From: a virus
Virus record (IMG/VR): IMGVR_UViG_3300049259_000113
Span: 1-43,051 of that record
DNA length: 43,051 nt
Reading direction: 5' to 3' (one strand)
This document shows positions 29,426 through 38,668 of the stretch, piece after piece. A program made the position numbers and the translations under genes. Every line of letters begins with the position of its first letter. The stretch's first letter is position 1. The notes under the pieces were generated by a model. The model was not told the origin of the DNA, did no database searches, and worked only from the letters and a program-made list of their open reading frames with translations.

Positions 29426-29856
29426 CGGGCCTCCCAGAGTCTCTCGCTCAATATCTGGAGAATAGAGGCTTTGGATCGTATCGAGATAGTGACCAGGTCT
29501 TTGGGCCTAATGAAGTGGGCATTTCGATTGACAGTGTGCCGAGTACTCCTAACCAGGTAATCTGCGTCACTCAGTATGCAGGCGCTACGGTCGACTCTCA
29601 GCTTCCCTGGGACGAGCCTCGCGTTCAGTTGAGGGTGAGAGGCACGCCTGATCCCAGCGTCAGTCGGAATACAGCTCAGGCCCTGTACGACTTGCTACAT
29701 GGCTGGGGACCGGGTGATATGGGAACCACTCACATCCAGCTGATTGTGGGCATAGGTAGTGGCCCTATGTATATGGGCCTAGACCAAACTAGCCGTCGTC
29801 ACGAGCACGTGGTTAATTTCGATTTCACAGTGCATAACCCGAATAGGAGAACCTAG
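29422..29856 (+). CDS. Tail terminator, putative (144 aa)
   Basis: Alpha/beta pattern LPESLAQYLENRG, PNQVICVTQYAG, VQLRVRGTPDPSVSR, ALYDLLHGW and VNFDFTV matches the phage tail terminator (lambda gpU-like) class. Sits immediately before the tail tube gene. Confidence 0.75.
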   Translation: MTGLPESLAQYLENRGFGSYRDSDQVFGPNEVGISIDSVPSTPNQVICVTQYAGATVDSQLPWDEPRVQLRVRGTPDPSVSRNTAQALYDLLHGWGPGDMGTTHIQLIVGIGSGPMYMGLDQTSRRHEHVVNFDFTVHNPNRRT

Positions 29857-30305
29857 TGGCTACGAACCAGATCAATGCTAGGGATTGGGTGTTCCAAGTA
29901 CTCGCCAATGACGGCGTGACGTGGCTCGACATTGCGGGGGTCAATAAATTCACTCTGAAGAGGTCTGCCAATGAGGCAAAGGTCGATACAACTGTATTCA
30001 CCAGTGCGGGAACTGAGGAATCTCAGGCAATGCAACGTAGCGCTGACCTTGACTGTGAAGGGCGCTACATTCTCACGAGTGGTAACGTTCGCAATCCAGG
30101 TCAAGCTCAGATAGATGCAGTGGGTCTACTCGTCGGTGAGGCCAGTCTCGGGCAGGTTCGATTCCGTCATATCGTACAGACCTTGTGGACTGTGTGGACG
30201 GCATGGGTAACTCTGATGGACGTGACAGGCGCTAACAACGATAAGTCCGCCTGGGGCTTCACCGCCCACAAGTCAGGAGTCGCTACCACGCTGAGTGCTC
30301 CGTGA
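29856..30305 (+). CDS. Major tail tube protein, putative (149 aa)
   Basis: GTG start at TAGTG. Beta-rich with INARDWVFQVLANDG, VNKFTLKRSANEAKVDTTVF, SADLDCEGRYIL and a closing GFTAHKSGVATTLS, as in siphovirus tube subunits. Directly precedes a small membrane gene and the frameshifted chaperones. Confidence 0.72.
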   Translation: MATNQINARDWVFQVLANDGVTWLDIAGVNKFTLKRSANEAKVDTTVFTSAGTEESQAMQRSADLDCEGRYILTSGNVRNPGQAQIDAVGLLVGEASLGQVRFRHIVQTLWTVWTAWVTLMDVTGANNDKSAWGFTAHKSGVATTLSAP

Positions 30306-30469
30306 TAACCGTCGCCATTCTTGCGATTGCCGCTATTCTCATCGGAATGGGAGTCATACTAGGCCCACCAGTCGACCGACGCATCATGGCTGGTGCAGGA
30401 GTTATTCTTGCATTAGTCGCCTTGATCTTCACTTTCGTGGCGCTGGGAGGTCAGAGTGGCCTCATCTAG
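30302..30469 (+). CDS. Two-helix membrane protein in the tail operon (55 aa)
   Basis: A GTGA-coupled frame missed by longer cut-offs. Two hydrophobic segments (VITVAILAIAAILIGMGVIL; MAGAGVILALVALIFTFVAL) surround a PPVDRR turn. An odd position, between tail tube and tail chaperone. Could be holin-like or superinfection-related; unknown. Confidence 0.62.
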   Translation: MITVAILAIAAILIGMGVILGPPVDRRIMAGAGVILALVALIFTFVALGGQSGLI

Positions 30470-30926
30470 TGACGACCCCAGTACCGTTGACTTCGATATG
30501 TTCTGGGCTGGCCATACAAAGAAGGCCGCTCCGATAACTATCAGGGTATGCGGTAGAATCGCCGAGCTGAATACCGGCCTCTCGCTCGCAGAGATGCAGG
30601 CCATTAATGGCGCAGACATCACTGATGCCAATCAGATCGAAGTAATCCTCGTCCGACTCTATGGGCAAGAAGCCTACGATCACTGGGTCGCTTCAGGCAT
30701 GCTCTTTACTCAGGCCCCGATTCTCGTAATGTGGGGGATGTTCAAACTGCAAGGAATTGATATGCCTTTGCAGGAGGTGTCAAAGCATATGTCCTCAGTG
30801 GCGGGAAAAGTATTGATGTCCTCCGGGCCTACTGGGGGGCAATCGAAGCCGGATTCCAACAATACTACGGCATTAACGCAAACAGCCTTAGGACCATTAG
30901 TGCGAGACGGTTCTACGTCCTCTTAA
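30456..30926 (+). CDS. Tail assembly chaperone, unshifted product G (156 aa)
   Basis: GTG start overlapping the preceding gene. A helical domain (LSLAEMQAINGADITDANQ, QEVSKHMSSVAGK) precedes the tape measure gene, as tail chaperones do. The codons G-GGA-AAA at 30803-30809 form a canonical -1 slippery heptamer. Without a shift, a low-complexity Ser/Thr tail is read to 30926. Confidence 0.82.
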   Translation: MASSSDDPSTVDFDMFWAGHTKKAAPITIRVCGRIAELNTGLSLAEMQAINGADITDANQIEVILVRLYGQEAYDHWVASGMLFTQAPILVMWGMFKLQGIDMPLQEVSKHMSSVAGKVLMSSGPTGGQSKPDSNNTTALTQTALGPLVRDGSTSS

Positions 30927-31033
30927 GGCATATGCCGGCTGACTGCACCTTCTATGAGCTGTGCCGCAGTACCCCGCGAGAGGTGACGTCAATGGAAGAG
31001 ATCGAGCAGATCACCGCAATGGCCCGAGCATGA
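30456..31033 (+). CDS. Tail assembly chaperone, -1 frameshift product G-T (about 192 aa)
   Basis: Frame 0 is read through AAA at 30807-30809, then the -1 frame from 30809 to the TGA at 31031-31033. This adds 74 residues: SIDVLRAYWGAIEAGFQQYY, later RRFYVLLRHMPADCTFYELC, ending EEIEQITAMARA. That extension looks far more protein-like than the frame-0 tail and resembles known T-domain chaperones. It ends in ATGA with the tape measure start. Confidence 0.82.
30803..30809 (+). promoter_or_regulatory. Programmed -1 frameshift site GGGAAAA
   Basis: The heptamer fits X-XXY-YYZ in the zero frame (G GGA AAA), the same class as the lambda G/T slippery site. The -1 frame stays open for 75 codons beyond it. 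Confidence 0.8.
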
Positions 31034-33327
31034 GTACCAGCATAGGCGAGCTGGTTGGCTTCCTCAAGATGGACAGCACCAATTTTGAATCAGGTGCTAA
31101 GACCGCAGAGTCTCGCATGGGTACTCTCGGCGGGAGTATGACCACATTCGGCAAGATTAGTGCCGGTGTTGGAATAGGTGCTGCGGTAGCAGTAGTGTCC
31201 TTTGTCAAGGCAGCGGGTGATTATGAGTCGAGTACCCAGCGACTCGTATCCAGTGCTGGCGAGTCGGACAAGAATCTCAATACTGTTCGACAGGGAATGT
31301 TAGCTCTCGCTGGCCAAGTGGGTTACAGCGCTGAAGAGCTTTCGACGGCCATGTATAAGGTCGAGTCAGGTGGGCAGCATGGGGCTGAGGGACTCGTCGT
31401 ACTCAAGGCAGCGGCACAAGGTGCTAAGGCTGAGAACGCGGATCTCGCGGTCGTTTCTGATGCACTCACCAGCGCGCTACAGGACTACCACCTAAAGGCG
31501 TCTGATTCAGCCGACGTGACGTCCAAGCTAGTCGCGGCTACTTCCCAGGGTAAGATGACGTTCGAGGACCTAGCGGGCTCTCTAAACGCCATCCTGCCTA
31601 TCGCCTCTGCTAACCACATCTCTCTGAACGACATCCTCGGTGACATGGCGAGCATGACCGTTCACGGTATCAGTGCTCAGCAGGCCAGTCAGAACCTAGC
31701 TAACGCCGTTCGCAATATGTCGGCTCCTAACGCGGTGGCCTCGAAAGAACTAGCCGCACTGGGCCTAAACGCTACTGAGCTGTCGGCCAATCTTGGCAAG
31801 CGCGGGCTTAGCGGTACGATGGAGCTTATTTCCAGCACCATCATGAAGAGCATGGGCCCGGACAGTACGAAGGTAGTCGTAAACCTAAAGAATGCTCTTA
31901 ATGGCCTTCCGCCAGCAGTAAAGAAGATAGGCGATGAATACTTAGCAGGAACACTGACTTCCGCTCAATTCCGTGCTGAGCTGAAGACCATGGATCCAAT
32001 TGCCGCTAGTCAAGCTCGTTCCTTTGCGGCTCTCGTCAACCAGAGTCACGGGGTAGGTAAAGAAGCAAAGAGTAACGCCGAGATCTATCAGTCCTACACG
32101 GCTGCTCTAGGTAAAGCAACTGGCGGTGCTACTGGCCTCAATGTCGCGCTGATGCTGACGGGCGATAACCTCGATACTACCAAAAAGGCCATTGCTGCCG
32201 TCTCCGGTGCTACCGCTGATGCTGCGGGCAATGTGCATGGCTGGGACGAGATTCAAGGGACATTCAATCAGAAGCTCTCAGAGGCCAAAGCTGGTGCTGG
32301 TGCAATGGCCATTAGCATCGGTACTTACCTATTGCCCATAGCCAGTAAGATAGCTACGGTATTCGCTGATGCGAGCAAGTTCCTCACCGAGCATAAGATC
32401 ATTGCCGGAATAGTGGCCTATACTCTAGGGACGCTAGTAGTAGCCGCGCTGGTGATGCTTACTGCGGCGACCCTAAAGTGGGCCGTACAATCTGCACTGG
32501 CGTTTGTAGGGGATCAGGATAAAGGCGCTATCTGGCTGGCTACCAAGCTCTTTCAATTCGGCGCGGTTACTGCCTCAGCAATCGCTTCAGGTATCGCTAC
32601 TGCCGCTGCATGGGTAGCTGCCAACATTGCCATGATAGCGGCGACAGGCGGAATCGTTCTCGCTATCGGTGCAGTGATTGCAGTAGGCTATCTCATCATT
32701 ACCCATTGGGGAACGGTTAAGCGAGTAGCTGGTGAGACGTGGGATTGGATTTGGGGTAAGATTAGTGGCGTCGCCGGATTCATTGCTAACCTCTTTATGA
32801 ACTGGACTTTGCCTGGTCTTATCATTGGACACTTCAGACAAATCACCGACTTCATCGGCGGGATTCCGGGCACTATCATGGGATTCTTTGCAGGAGCTGG
32901 TAACTGGCTACTCGATGCAGGGCAGCGTCTTATCGGCGGATTCATTAATGGCATCAAGAATATGATTGGGAATGTGGGATCGGCAATAGGGAGTGTCGTC
33001 ACCACAGTCCGTAATTTCTTACCATTCTCGCCCGCAAAGGTAGGGCCTCTATCGGGATCGGGTTCACCAGAACTAGCCGGGCGTAAGATAGGCTCCATGC
33101 TCTCTGATGGGATGCTAGCCGAGCTAAATCGCGTGCGCTACTCATCAGTCAGTCTAGTGGGCAACGTCGCACTGGCTACTCCTAAGCAACTTGCATTGCC
33201 TGGTGCATCGGGTAATAGCGGTAGAGGGCCCGGCCTTACAATTCAGAATTTCCATGCGGCTAATGCAACTGATGAGAAGAAGCTAGCCCAAGAGTTGGAC
33301 TGGTTAGCGAAAGGTCGTGGCTTCTAA
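31030..33327 (+). CDS. Tape measure protein, TP901-1-like (765 aa)
   Basis: ATG at 31030 (ATGA overlap) begins MSTSIGELVGFLKMDSTNFE. The TP901 tape-measure core follows (YSAEELSTAMYKVESGGQHG, SDALTSALQDYHLKASD, GISAQQASQNLANAVRNM). Three or four hydrophobic segments then follow (about 480-600). A C-terminal FLPFSPAKVGPLSGSGSPE is typical of tape measures. Sets tail length and enters the host envelope during DNA delivery. Confidence 0.93.
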   Translation: MSTSIGELVGFLKMDSTNFESGAKTAESRMGTLGGSMTTFGKISAGVGIGAAVAVVSFVKAAGDYESSTQRLVSSAGESDKNLNTVRQGMLALAGQVGYSAEELSTAMYKVESGGQHGAEGLVVLKAAAQGAKAENADLAVVSDALTSALQDYHLKASDSADVTSKLVAATSQGKMTFEDLAGSLNAILPIASANHISLNDILGDMASMTVHGISAQQASQNLANAVRNMSAPNAVASKELAALGLNATELSANLGKRGLSGTMELISSTIMKSMGPDSTKVVVNLKNALNGLPPAVKKIGDEYLAGTLTSAQFRAELKTMDPIAASQARSFAALVNQSHGVGKEAKSNAEIYQSYTAALGKATGGATGLNVALMLTGDNLDTTKKAIAAVSGATADAAGNVHGWDEIQGTFNQKLSEAKAGAGAMAISIGTYLLPIASKIATVFADASKFLTEHKIIAGIVAYTLGTLVVAALVMLTAATLKWAVQSALAFVGDQDKGAIWLATKLFQFGAVTASAIASGIATAAAWVAANIAMIAATGGIVLAIGAVIAVGYLIITHWGTVKRVAGETWDWIWGKISGVAGFIANLFMNWTLPGLIIGHFRQITDFIGGIPGTIMGFFAGAGNWLLDAGQRLIGGFINGIKNMIGNVGSAIGSVVTTVRNFLPFSPAKVGPLSGSGSPELAGRKIGSMLSDGMLAELNRVRYSSVSLVGNVALATPKQLALPGASGNSGRGPGLTIQNFHAANATDEKKLAQELDWLAKGRGF

Positions 33328-34205
33328 TGTCAGCGGGTGACCTAATAACAGGGGAGTACCAAATTGAATGGGCCGGTCTACTCTTTGGTGCTACTCCTCT
33401 GTATGGTATCCGGTCACTTACTGGCTGGCTCGATTTACCAGCTGAGCGACTGGGTGTGGAATCGAGATCGAATCGTCACGGAGCTTACCCCGGTCAATTC
33501 TTTGCCGACAGTAAGACCATTACCGCACAGCTCTTAATCCGAGGCCTACCCTCCAATTTTACCGCGGGTGTAAAGGCATTGCGCCGAGTAACAGCCTTTG
33601 ATGAGAATGCGGCTGAGCAACCATTCGTCGCTCGATGGGGCGATGGGCGAAAGCTAATGGTAATGGCCCGATGTGCTCGCCGCGACATCCCATCTGACTC
33701 GGGCTCATATCCTCAGGGTGTTGCTCTCGCGACCATTCAGTGGGTGGCTTCTGACCCGAGAATGTATGAGCTGCCCGGCAATAACTTCTTTACGGCTCTT
33801 GCGATAGCTAGTGGTGGCGTAGTGTTTCCTCTAGTGTTCCCGCTTGACTTTGGAGCCGGTGTCAGCGGAGGTAAAGTACTTCTCTCCAATACCGGTAATT
33901 CTCAAGCTTGGCCCGTATTCAATCTGACTGGGCCTTTGACTGCACCCGCACTCACTGATCAGCTCACCGGGAGAGTTCTGGGATTCAAGACCACTACTCT
34001 TATTCCTGCGGGACAGACGTGGCAGGTAGATACCAATCGTAGAACTGTTACCGTGCTCGGGACTACTGTTAGCCGGAATAACGAGCTTCTCACTAGACAA
34101 TGGTTCTCTGTACCAGGAGGAGGGTCAACGACGGTTGTATTCACTTCTCAGGTTTATGATGCGGGGGCTGCCCTTTCGGCTTTTCTGTATAACACCGATC
34201 TGTAG
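33327..34205 (+). CDS. Distal tail protein (Dit-like, 292 aa)
   Basis: Follows the tape measure at a TAATG junction. N-terminal EYQIEWAGLLFGATPLYGIR and HGAYPGQFFADSKTIT match Dit/minor-tail N-domains, and the second half is beta-sandwich-like (SNTGNSQAWPVFNLTGPLTA). Forms the hub connecting tube and tip. Confidence 0.8.
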   Translation: MSAGDLITGEYQIEWAGLLFGATPLYGIRSLTGWLDLPAERLGVESRSNRHGAYPGQFFADSKTITAQLLIRGLPSNFTAGVKALRRVTAFDENAAEQPFVARWGDGRKLMVMARCARRDIPSDSGSYPQGVALATIQWVASDPRMYELPGNNFFTALAIASGGVVFPLVFPLDFGAGVSGGKVLLSNTGNSQAWPVFNLTGPLTAPALTDQLTGRVLGFKTTTLIPAGQTWQVDTNRRTVTVLGTTVSRNNELLTRQWFSVPGGGSTTVVFTSQVYDAGAALSAFLYNTDL

Positions 34206-34213
34206 GAGGAATA

Positions 34214-35476
34214 ATGGCTGAGAGACCGTCATGGGCGACCAGTGTTGCAGGTGGCCAAATAAGCGTAGAGGATGCCCGAGTCGCAGTCGGCGGGGCATTC
34301 ATTAATGGGGGTGCTAATGCTACTGATGCTCGCAGTGGCTGGCTTCCCGCTCCCAGTACCATATCGCCCGGTCAGGTAACTGCTAACAGTACCCCGAATA
34401 ACTCCGTTAACATCGCGCCCTTTATGAGGATTCAACAATCAGTTCGCGGCAAGGGCCCATACATCATGTGCCTGGATACCTCTAAGTCCATTAACGTTCT
34501 TGCTACTCCTGCCGATCCGACTAATCCTCGGCGTGACCTCATCATTGCTCAGCAGTCCGACGCCTTCTATGGTGACGCTAACTCGCTGATGTCAGTGCGC
34601 CAAGTCGTAGGCACTCCTGCGGGCTCCCCAGTAGACCCTACAGTCACTGGCAGCGCTGACTTCGTACTGCTAGCGCGAGTGCGTGTCGCAGCTAATATGA
34701 CGACCGTGGCAGCCGGCGTTATTGACGACCTTAGGCCTACAGCCTTCAGCGTGGCCAGTGGTGGGATTCTTAACGTCGCTAATGCCACGGAGAGGAATGC
34801 CCTCGCTAATCCCTGGGTGGGGATGACGATATTCCGGGCAGATGGCTTATGGCATGAGTTTTGGACAGGCTCGGGATGGCGTATCATCGAGATGCCCGTT
34901 CTCAATGCTTTCGCCGATTTGGCAACGTTCATTACCAGCCCATACGAGGGGCAGATTGCCTACATCCTTAATGACCAGGGCCTCTATCGTAGGCGTTCAG
35001 GTGCATGGGGATTCTTTGTATTCGCCGAAGCGGGCGGAGGGTTTGCTCGTTATCGACAGAGCACTCTCCAAACCTATACGAATAGCCTGCTCACCAAAGT
35101 CCAATTTCAAACGGCTCTTAACACTTGCCCCCAGATTACGCCAAGTGGTACAGGTAATACGGACTTCAACTTCAACCTGGGAGGCACGTGGACAATAGCC
35201 GCTACTCACCGATTCGTCGGTCTTGGTGGTGCAGCGGGTGAAAGGCAGATAGCTATTGCCGACTCCGCTAACCTGGTGAATAACAGATGGGGCCAGCAGT
35301 ATGCAAACAATGCAGTAGCCGGTCTTCCATACATCCAATCCTGCAGTACCACTCGACGCTTTGCCGTTAACGATAAGATCTCATTAGCCGCCTTCCAGAC
35401 TTCGGGAGGCAACCTTAACTCTGATCCTCTTAATGCCGAGGAGATTAACATCTCCTTCAACTGGGAGGGCAACTAG
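34214..35476 (+). CDS. Minor tail / tip protein (420 aa)
   Basis: TAGGAGG before the ATG. The N-terminal domain (SVEDARVAVGGAFINGGANA, ISPGQVTANSTPNN) resembles tip attachment modules. The C-terminal 130 residues are beta-rich with Gly-Gly turns, like a jelly-roll carbohydrate-binding head. Likely part of the host-recognition tip. Confidence 0.7.
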   Translation: MAERPSWATSVAGGQISVEDARVAVGGAFINGGANATDARSGWLPAPSTISPGQVTANSTPNNSVNIAPFMRIQQSVRGKGPYIMCLDTSKSINVLATPADPTNPRRDLIIAQQSDAFYGDANSLMSVRQVVGTPAGSPVDPTVTGSADFVLLARVRVAANMTTVAAGVIDDLRPTAFSVASGGILNVANATERNALANPWVGMTIFRADGLWHEFWTGSGWRIIEMPVLNAFADLATFITSPYEGQIAYILNDQGLYRRRSGAWGFFVFAEAGGGFARYRQSTLQTYTNSLLTKVQFQTALNTCPQITPSGTGNTDFNFNLGGTWTIAATHRFVGLGGAAGERQIAIADSANLVNNRWGQQYANNAVAGLPYIQSCSTTRRFAVNDKISLAAFQTSGGNLNSDPLNAEEINISFNWEGN

Positions 35477-36612
35477 TGGCTGAATATACCTATCAGATCA
35501 TAGACCTCAGGACTCAGACCTTCCTCGCCGAACTGCCATTCGAGGCAGTCAGCTTTACTCTCCTCCTCAATGGATCAGGTAAATTCCAAGGGACCATTGT
35601 AGTGGGTCCTGACTTGAGAACATCGGGATTGGACTTGTATGACCTGACCACTCCAGTTCGTAGGTGTATCTATGTGCTCCGTGATGGCGTTCCTCTATGG
35701 GGCGGTCTCATCTGGACGAGAAAGTATGATTCCGCTACTAAGCATCTAGATCTGAATTGCGGTGATTGGTGGTCTTACTACGGCAGTAGAAAGGCCTTAC
35801 TGAATGTAATGCTGCCGGTAACCGACCCCCTTTATATTGCCACTCAGTCGGGCCTCAATTTCATCGCGCAGGATCAGAATACCATTGCTCGCGGCCTAGT
35901 AAAGAATGCAGACAATACCTTAGGCGGTAGTATAGGTCTGGTGTATGACACCGGTTCTTCGGGAGTGGTGAGAGACCGAGTTTACAATGGCTATGATCTT
36001 GGTGACGTATCCTCTCTCCTTACCAATCTCATCAATGTGTCAGGTGGCCCAGACATTCGCTTTGACATCGCTCTAGGAGCAGGGGGGTCGATTGTTCGTC
36101 GGATGCTAGTAGGAACACCACTACTCGGGGCATTAGGCTCACCAAACATCTGGGAGTATGGGGGAAACATTCAATCCTATGTATGGCCTAGTGACGGCTC
36201 AAAGATGGCTACTCGGATCTATGCAGTAGGTAATGGTACAGGCGTATCATTGCCGGTTGCAGTCGCGGATGACGCCACTCGATACGCCCTGGGCTGGCCT
36301 TTGCTTGAGGGGGAGACTAGCTACAATACCGTTGCCGATGCAGTCGACCTACAGAACCATGCTAACGCGGATCAGACAGCAGCACGATCCCCTGTAGTTC
36401 TCCCCCAGCTTATCGTGCGCGCCGACATAGCGCCGATACTAGGAACGTACGCACCGGGCGACGATGCACAGGTAATCATCCAGGATGACTTTTTAGCCAA
36501 TGGTATTAATACCACCATGAGGATTGTGCAGATTGATGTTAAGCCTGATCCCGTTATCGGGGAGCAGGTCATTCTGACCATGGCGCCCGGCTCTGATGAG
36601 GTGACCTTCTAG
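35476..36612 (+). CDS. Tail hub protein, Gp37-like (378 aa)
   Basis: GTG at TAGTG. Begins VAEYTYQIIDLRTQTFLAEL and contains PLWGGLIWTRKYDSATKHLD and NCGDWWSYYGSR, as in the siphovirus ReqiPepy6 Gp37-like/baseplate hub proteins of actinophages. Ends in a beta domain with YAPGDDAQVIIQDDF. Confidence 0.78.
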   Translation: MAEYTYQIIDLRTQTFLAELPFEAVSFTLLLNGSGKFQGTIVVGPDLRTSGLDLYDLTTPVRRCIYVLRDGVPLWGGLIWTRKYDSATKHLDLNCGDWWSYYGSRKALLNVMLPVTDPLYIATQSGLNFIAQDQNTIARGLVKNADNTLGGSIGLVYDTGSSGVVRDRVYNGYDLGDVSSLLTNLINVSGGPDIRFDIALGAGGSIVRRMLVGTPLLGALGSPNIWEYGGNIQSYVWPSDGSKMATRIYAVGNGTGVSLPVAVADDATRYALGWPLLEGETSYNTVADAVDLQNHANADQTAARSPVVLPQLIVRADIAPILGTYAPGDDAQVIIQDDFLANGINTTMRIVQIDVKPDPVIGEQVILTMAPGSDEVTF

Positions 36613-37529
36613 TGGCTCAACTGAATTTACCCCAGGATATTATCGACCGCATTCTTGGGATAGAGCGAGATATCCGTGAGATTAGAAAGAAGACAGGCGG
36701 ACTGGTCTCAGGATTCAATCCCGTCAATCGTCAACTCTTCTTAACCTCTGGCGTATGGGTTAAGCCGGGAACTGGCTATGTAGCGGCTTACGCGGCAGTA
36801 CTTTCAGGAGGAGGCGGAGCAGGGGGTGGCCCTAGTCTAGTTGCCGGTTGTGCTGGTGGAGCAGGGGGCGGAGGCGGTGCATTTACCTCCAACATATTCA
36901 GCATCTCCGATTTGGCCGCTACAGAAACGGCTACAGTAGGAGCAGGCGGTATAGGGGGATCTTCTCGTAGTACTAATGGCCCGGGCATTGATGGGTCTAT
37001 AGGGGGGAAGAGCATATTCGGGACCATTCCTAAGCTAATTTCCTTCCCGGGCACTCAGGGATTAGGCGGACTATCAGGGCCTACCGCAGCGGGATTAGGC
37101 GGAACGGGTAGCGTGAATGGCACTGATGGTGGGGCTGGCGTATCAGCCGCTAATGGTCTCCCCGGAACGACGTCAAGAGGAATTGGTGCTGCAGGCGGAG
37201 GAGCAGGCGGGGGAGTTAATGCGCCAGGAACGCTCGACTTTGCAGGTGGTGATGGTGGGATTTGCCAGCAACTCAACTTCGTAGGCCAAGGACTAGGCGG
37301 GCCTTCTGGGACTGATGGCACTAGTGCGACTGGAGCACCTGCTAATACCGTAGTTGGCGGTCAAGGCGGTGGTGGAGGTGGAGGAGACGTAGCAGGATTC
37401 GGTGGTGGTAATGGCGGCAATGGCGGCATCTACGGAGCAGGTGGAGGAGGAGGAGGCGCTTCATTCGGGGGCACTTCCGGTAGAGGCGGTAATGGCGCTC
37501 AAGGTATTATCCTCGTCATCTCTTGGTAG
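36612..37529 (+). CDS. Glycine-rich tail fibre tip protein (305 aa)
   Basis: A helical N-terminus (LPQDIIDRILGIERDIREIR) probably trimerises and attaches to the tail. Residues about 55-300 are very Gly-rich (GGGGAGGG; GAGGGGGGASFGG), like the glycine-rich receptor-binding domains that form polyglycine-II bundles in phage adhesins. Probable host receptor-binding protein. Confidence 0.75.
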   Translation: MAQLNLPQDIIDRILGIERDIREIRKKTGGLVSGFNPVNRQLFLTSGVWVKPGTGYVAAYAAVLSGGGGAGGGPSLVAGCAGGAGGGGGAFTSNIFSISDLAATETATVGAGGIGGSSRSTNGPGIDGSIGGKSIFGTIPKLISFPGTQGLGGLSGPTAAGLGGTGSVNGTDGGAGVSAANGLPGTTSRGIGAAGGGAGGGVNAPGTLDFAGGDGGICQQLNFVGQGLGGPSGTDGTSATGAPANTVVGGQGGGGGGGDVAGFGGGNGGNGGIYGAGGGGGGASFGGTSGRGGNGAQGIILVISW

Positions 37530-37537
37530 GAGATCTA

Positions 37538-37888
37538 ATGCGGTATGTAAGAGTGTCTTTAGACCTTACGGATAAAGTCATTAAGGAGGGACCCATTCTT
37601 TGGAATGGCGATATCCCTCTCATTGCCCCGATCGATCAGCAATTCTATCCTGAGGATTTCGCAATAGCTCAGGGCTACACTTACTCACCTCTCTCTCCTG
37701 ATGTAGCTAATGCCTTCACCCTTCGGCAGCGTGCTCTAACCGCAATCACCGCGAATAATAGTTTCTTGGCCTTAACACCCCCGCTCACCAATGCTCAGGT
37801 AGTAGCCCAGGTTAACTCTCTTACTCGACAGAATACCGCTCTGATAAAGTTGCTGCTAAACCAGACAAAGGACGTGAGCGGGACATGA
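37538..37888 (+). CDS. Tail-associated hypothetical protein (116 aa)
   Basis: AGGAGATCTA precedes the ATG. A beta N-terminus (MRYVRVSLDLTDKVIKEGPI) and a helical C-terminus (ANAFTLRQRALTAITANN; ALIKLLLNQTKD). Resembles small tail-tip accessory proteins; unconfirmed. Confidence 0.65.
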   Translation: MRYVRVSLDLTDKVIKEGPILWNGDIPLIAPIDQQFYPEDFAIAQGYTYSPLSPDVANAFTLRQRALTAITANNSFLALTPPLTNAQVVAQVNSLTRQNTALIKLLLNQTKDVSGT

Positions 37889-38265
37889 ATGGGGCAAAGC
37901 TCAATCCGTCCAGTACTTGGACCTCTCTGATGATGACCAGCACAGGCATTACTGCATTGGTCCTGGGAGAGGGCGCATCAAAGGCATTCACCAATTTAGG
38001 CGGGGCGACCATGATTCGCCTCATGGGGGCGTTCCTCTTAGTAGGTGGGGTGATGCTATTCTACGGCACCTGGAAGGATGATGAATTCTGGCGAGCAGTA
38101 TCCTGTATATTCACTGGGCTCGGTACAGCTATCTATTGCATGGGCGTAGTTCTTGGCCTTCATAATCAAGGGCTAGTCTCGGGTCAACTCTCTTTGTGTC
38201 TCGCGGGGCTATTCGCGATCCATCTGCTCACCGTATTAAGAGCCACAAGGAAGAAGAAAGAATGA
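37885..38265 (+). CDS. Multi-pass membrane protein (126 aa)
   Basis: ATGA overlap start. About four hydrophobic segments (TGITALVLGEGAS, IRLMGAFLLVGGVMLFYG, SCIFTGLGTAIYCMGVVLG, LSLCLAGLFAIHLLTVL) and a basic tail RATRKKKE. At the front of the lysis region, so a holin or holin regulator is possible. Confidence 0.65.
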   Translation: MNGAKLNPSSTWTSLMMTSTGITALVLGEGASKAFTNLGGATMIRLMGAFLLVGGVMLFYGTWKDDEFWRAVSCIFTGLGTAIYCMGVVLGLHNQGLVSGQLSLCLAGLFAIHLLTVLRATRKKKE

Positions 38266-38633
38266 ACTCCTGGCTAACCCCGGACCACATCCTGCCCATC
38301 CTCACCACATTCTTAGGAGGTGGCGCGAGTAATCTACTCGTCCGGCTGTGGTTCAGAAAGTCTGAGGTTCGTAACCTTAGGCAAACGGGTGACGCCACAA
38401 TGCTTAGCAGTGCTAATACCTATGTGGATACTTTGCAGGAACAGATCACCAAGCTGAATGACCGAATGACGGTCAAGGATAGTGAACATGCAGAGGACAA
38501 GAAGAATCTTTCGGAGCAGCTAACCCGAGCGCACGATGAGAATCGACGTCTCTCCAACATGGTGGCCTCTTTGCAGACGGATCTTGATATAGCCCGTGGG
38601 CAGATTGCGCAGCTTCAGTCTCGCATGATATAA
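38262..38633 (+). CDS. Membrane-anchored coiled-coil protein (123 aa)
   Basis: ATG at 38262 gives MNSWLTPDHILPILTTFLGG, a short membrane segment, then a long coiled coil (YVDTLQEQITKLNDRMTV; EDKKNLSEQLTRAHDENRR). Architecture recalls unimolecular spanin or holin-associated proteins of Gram-positive phages. ATGA overlap with the previous gene. Confidence 0.65.
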   Translation: MNSWLTPDHILPILTTFLGGGASNLLVRLWFRKSEVRNLRQTGDATMLSSANTYVDTLQEQITKLNDRMTVKDSEHAEDKKNLSEQLTRAHDENRRLSNMVASLQTDLDIARGQIAQLQSRMI

Positions 38634-38640
38634 GCCCACG

Positions 38641-38649
38641 TGATAGACT
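38641..38649 (+). promoter_or_regulatory. Extended -10 promoter TGATAGACT
   Basis: Between the coiled-coil gene and the GTG at 38669; GGAGGGAG follows as ribosome site. Could give a separate lysis transcript. Confidence 0.45.
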
Positions 38650-38668
38650 GGCCGCGAAAGGAGGGAGA

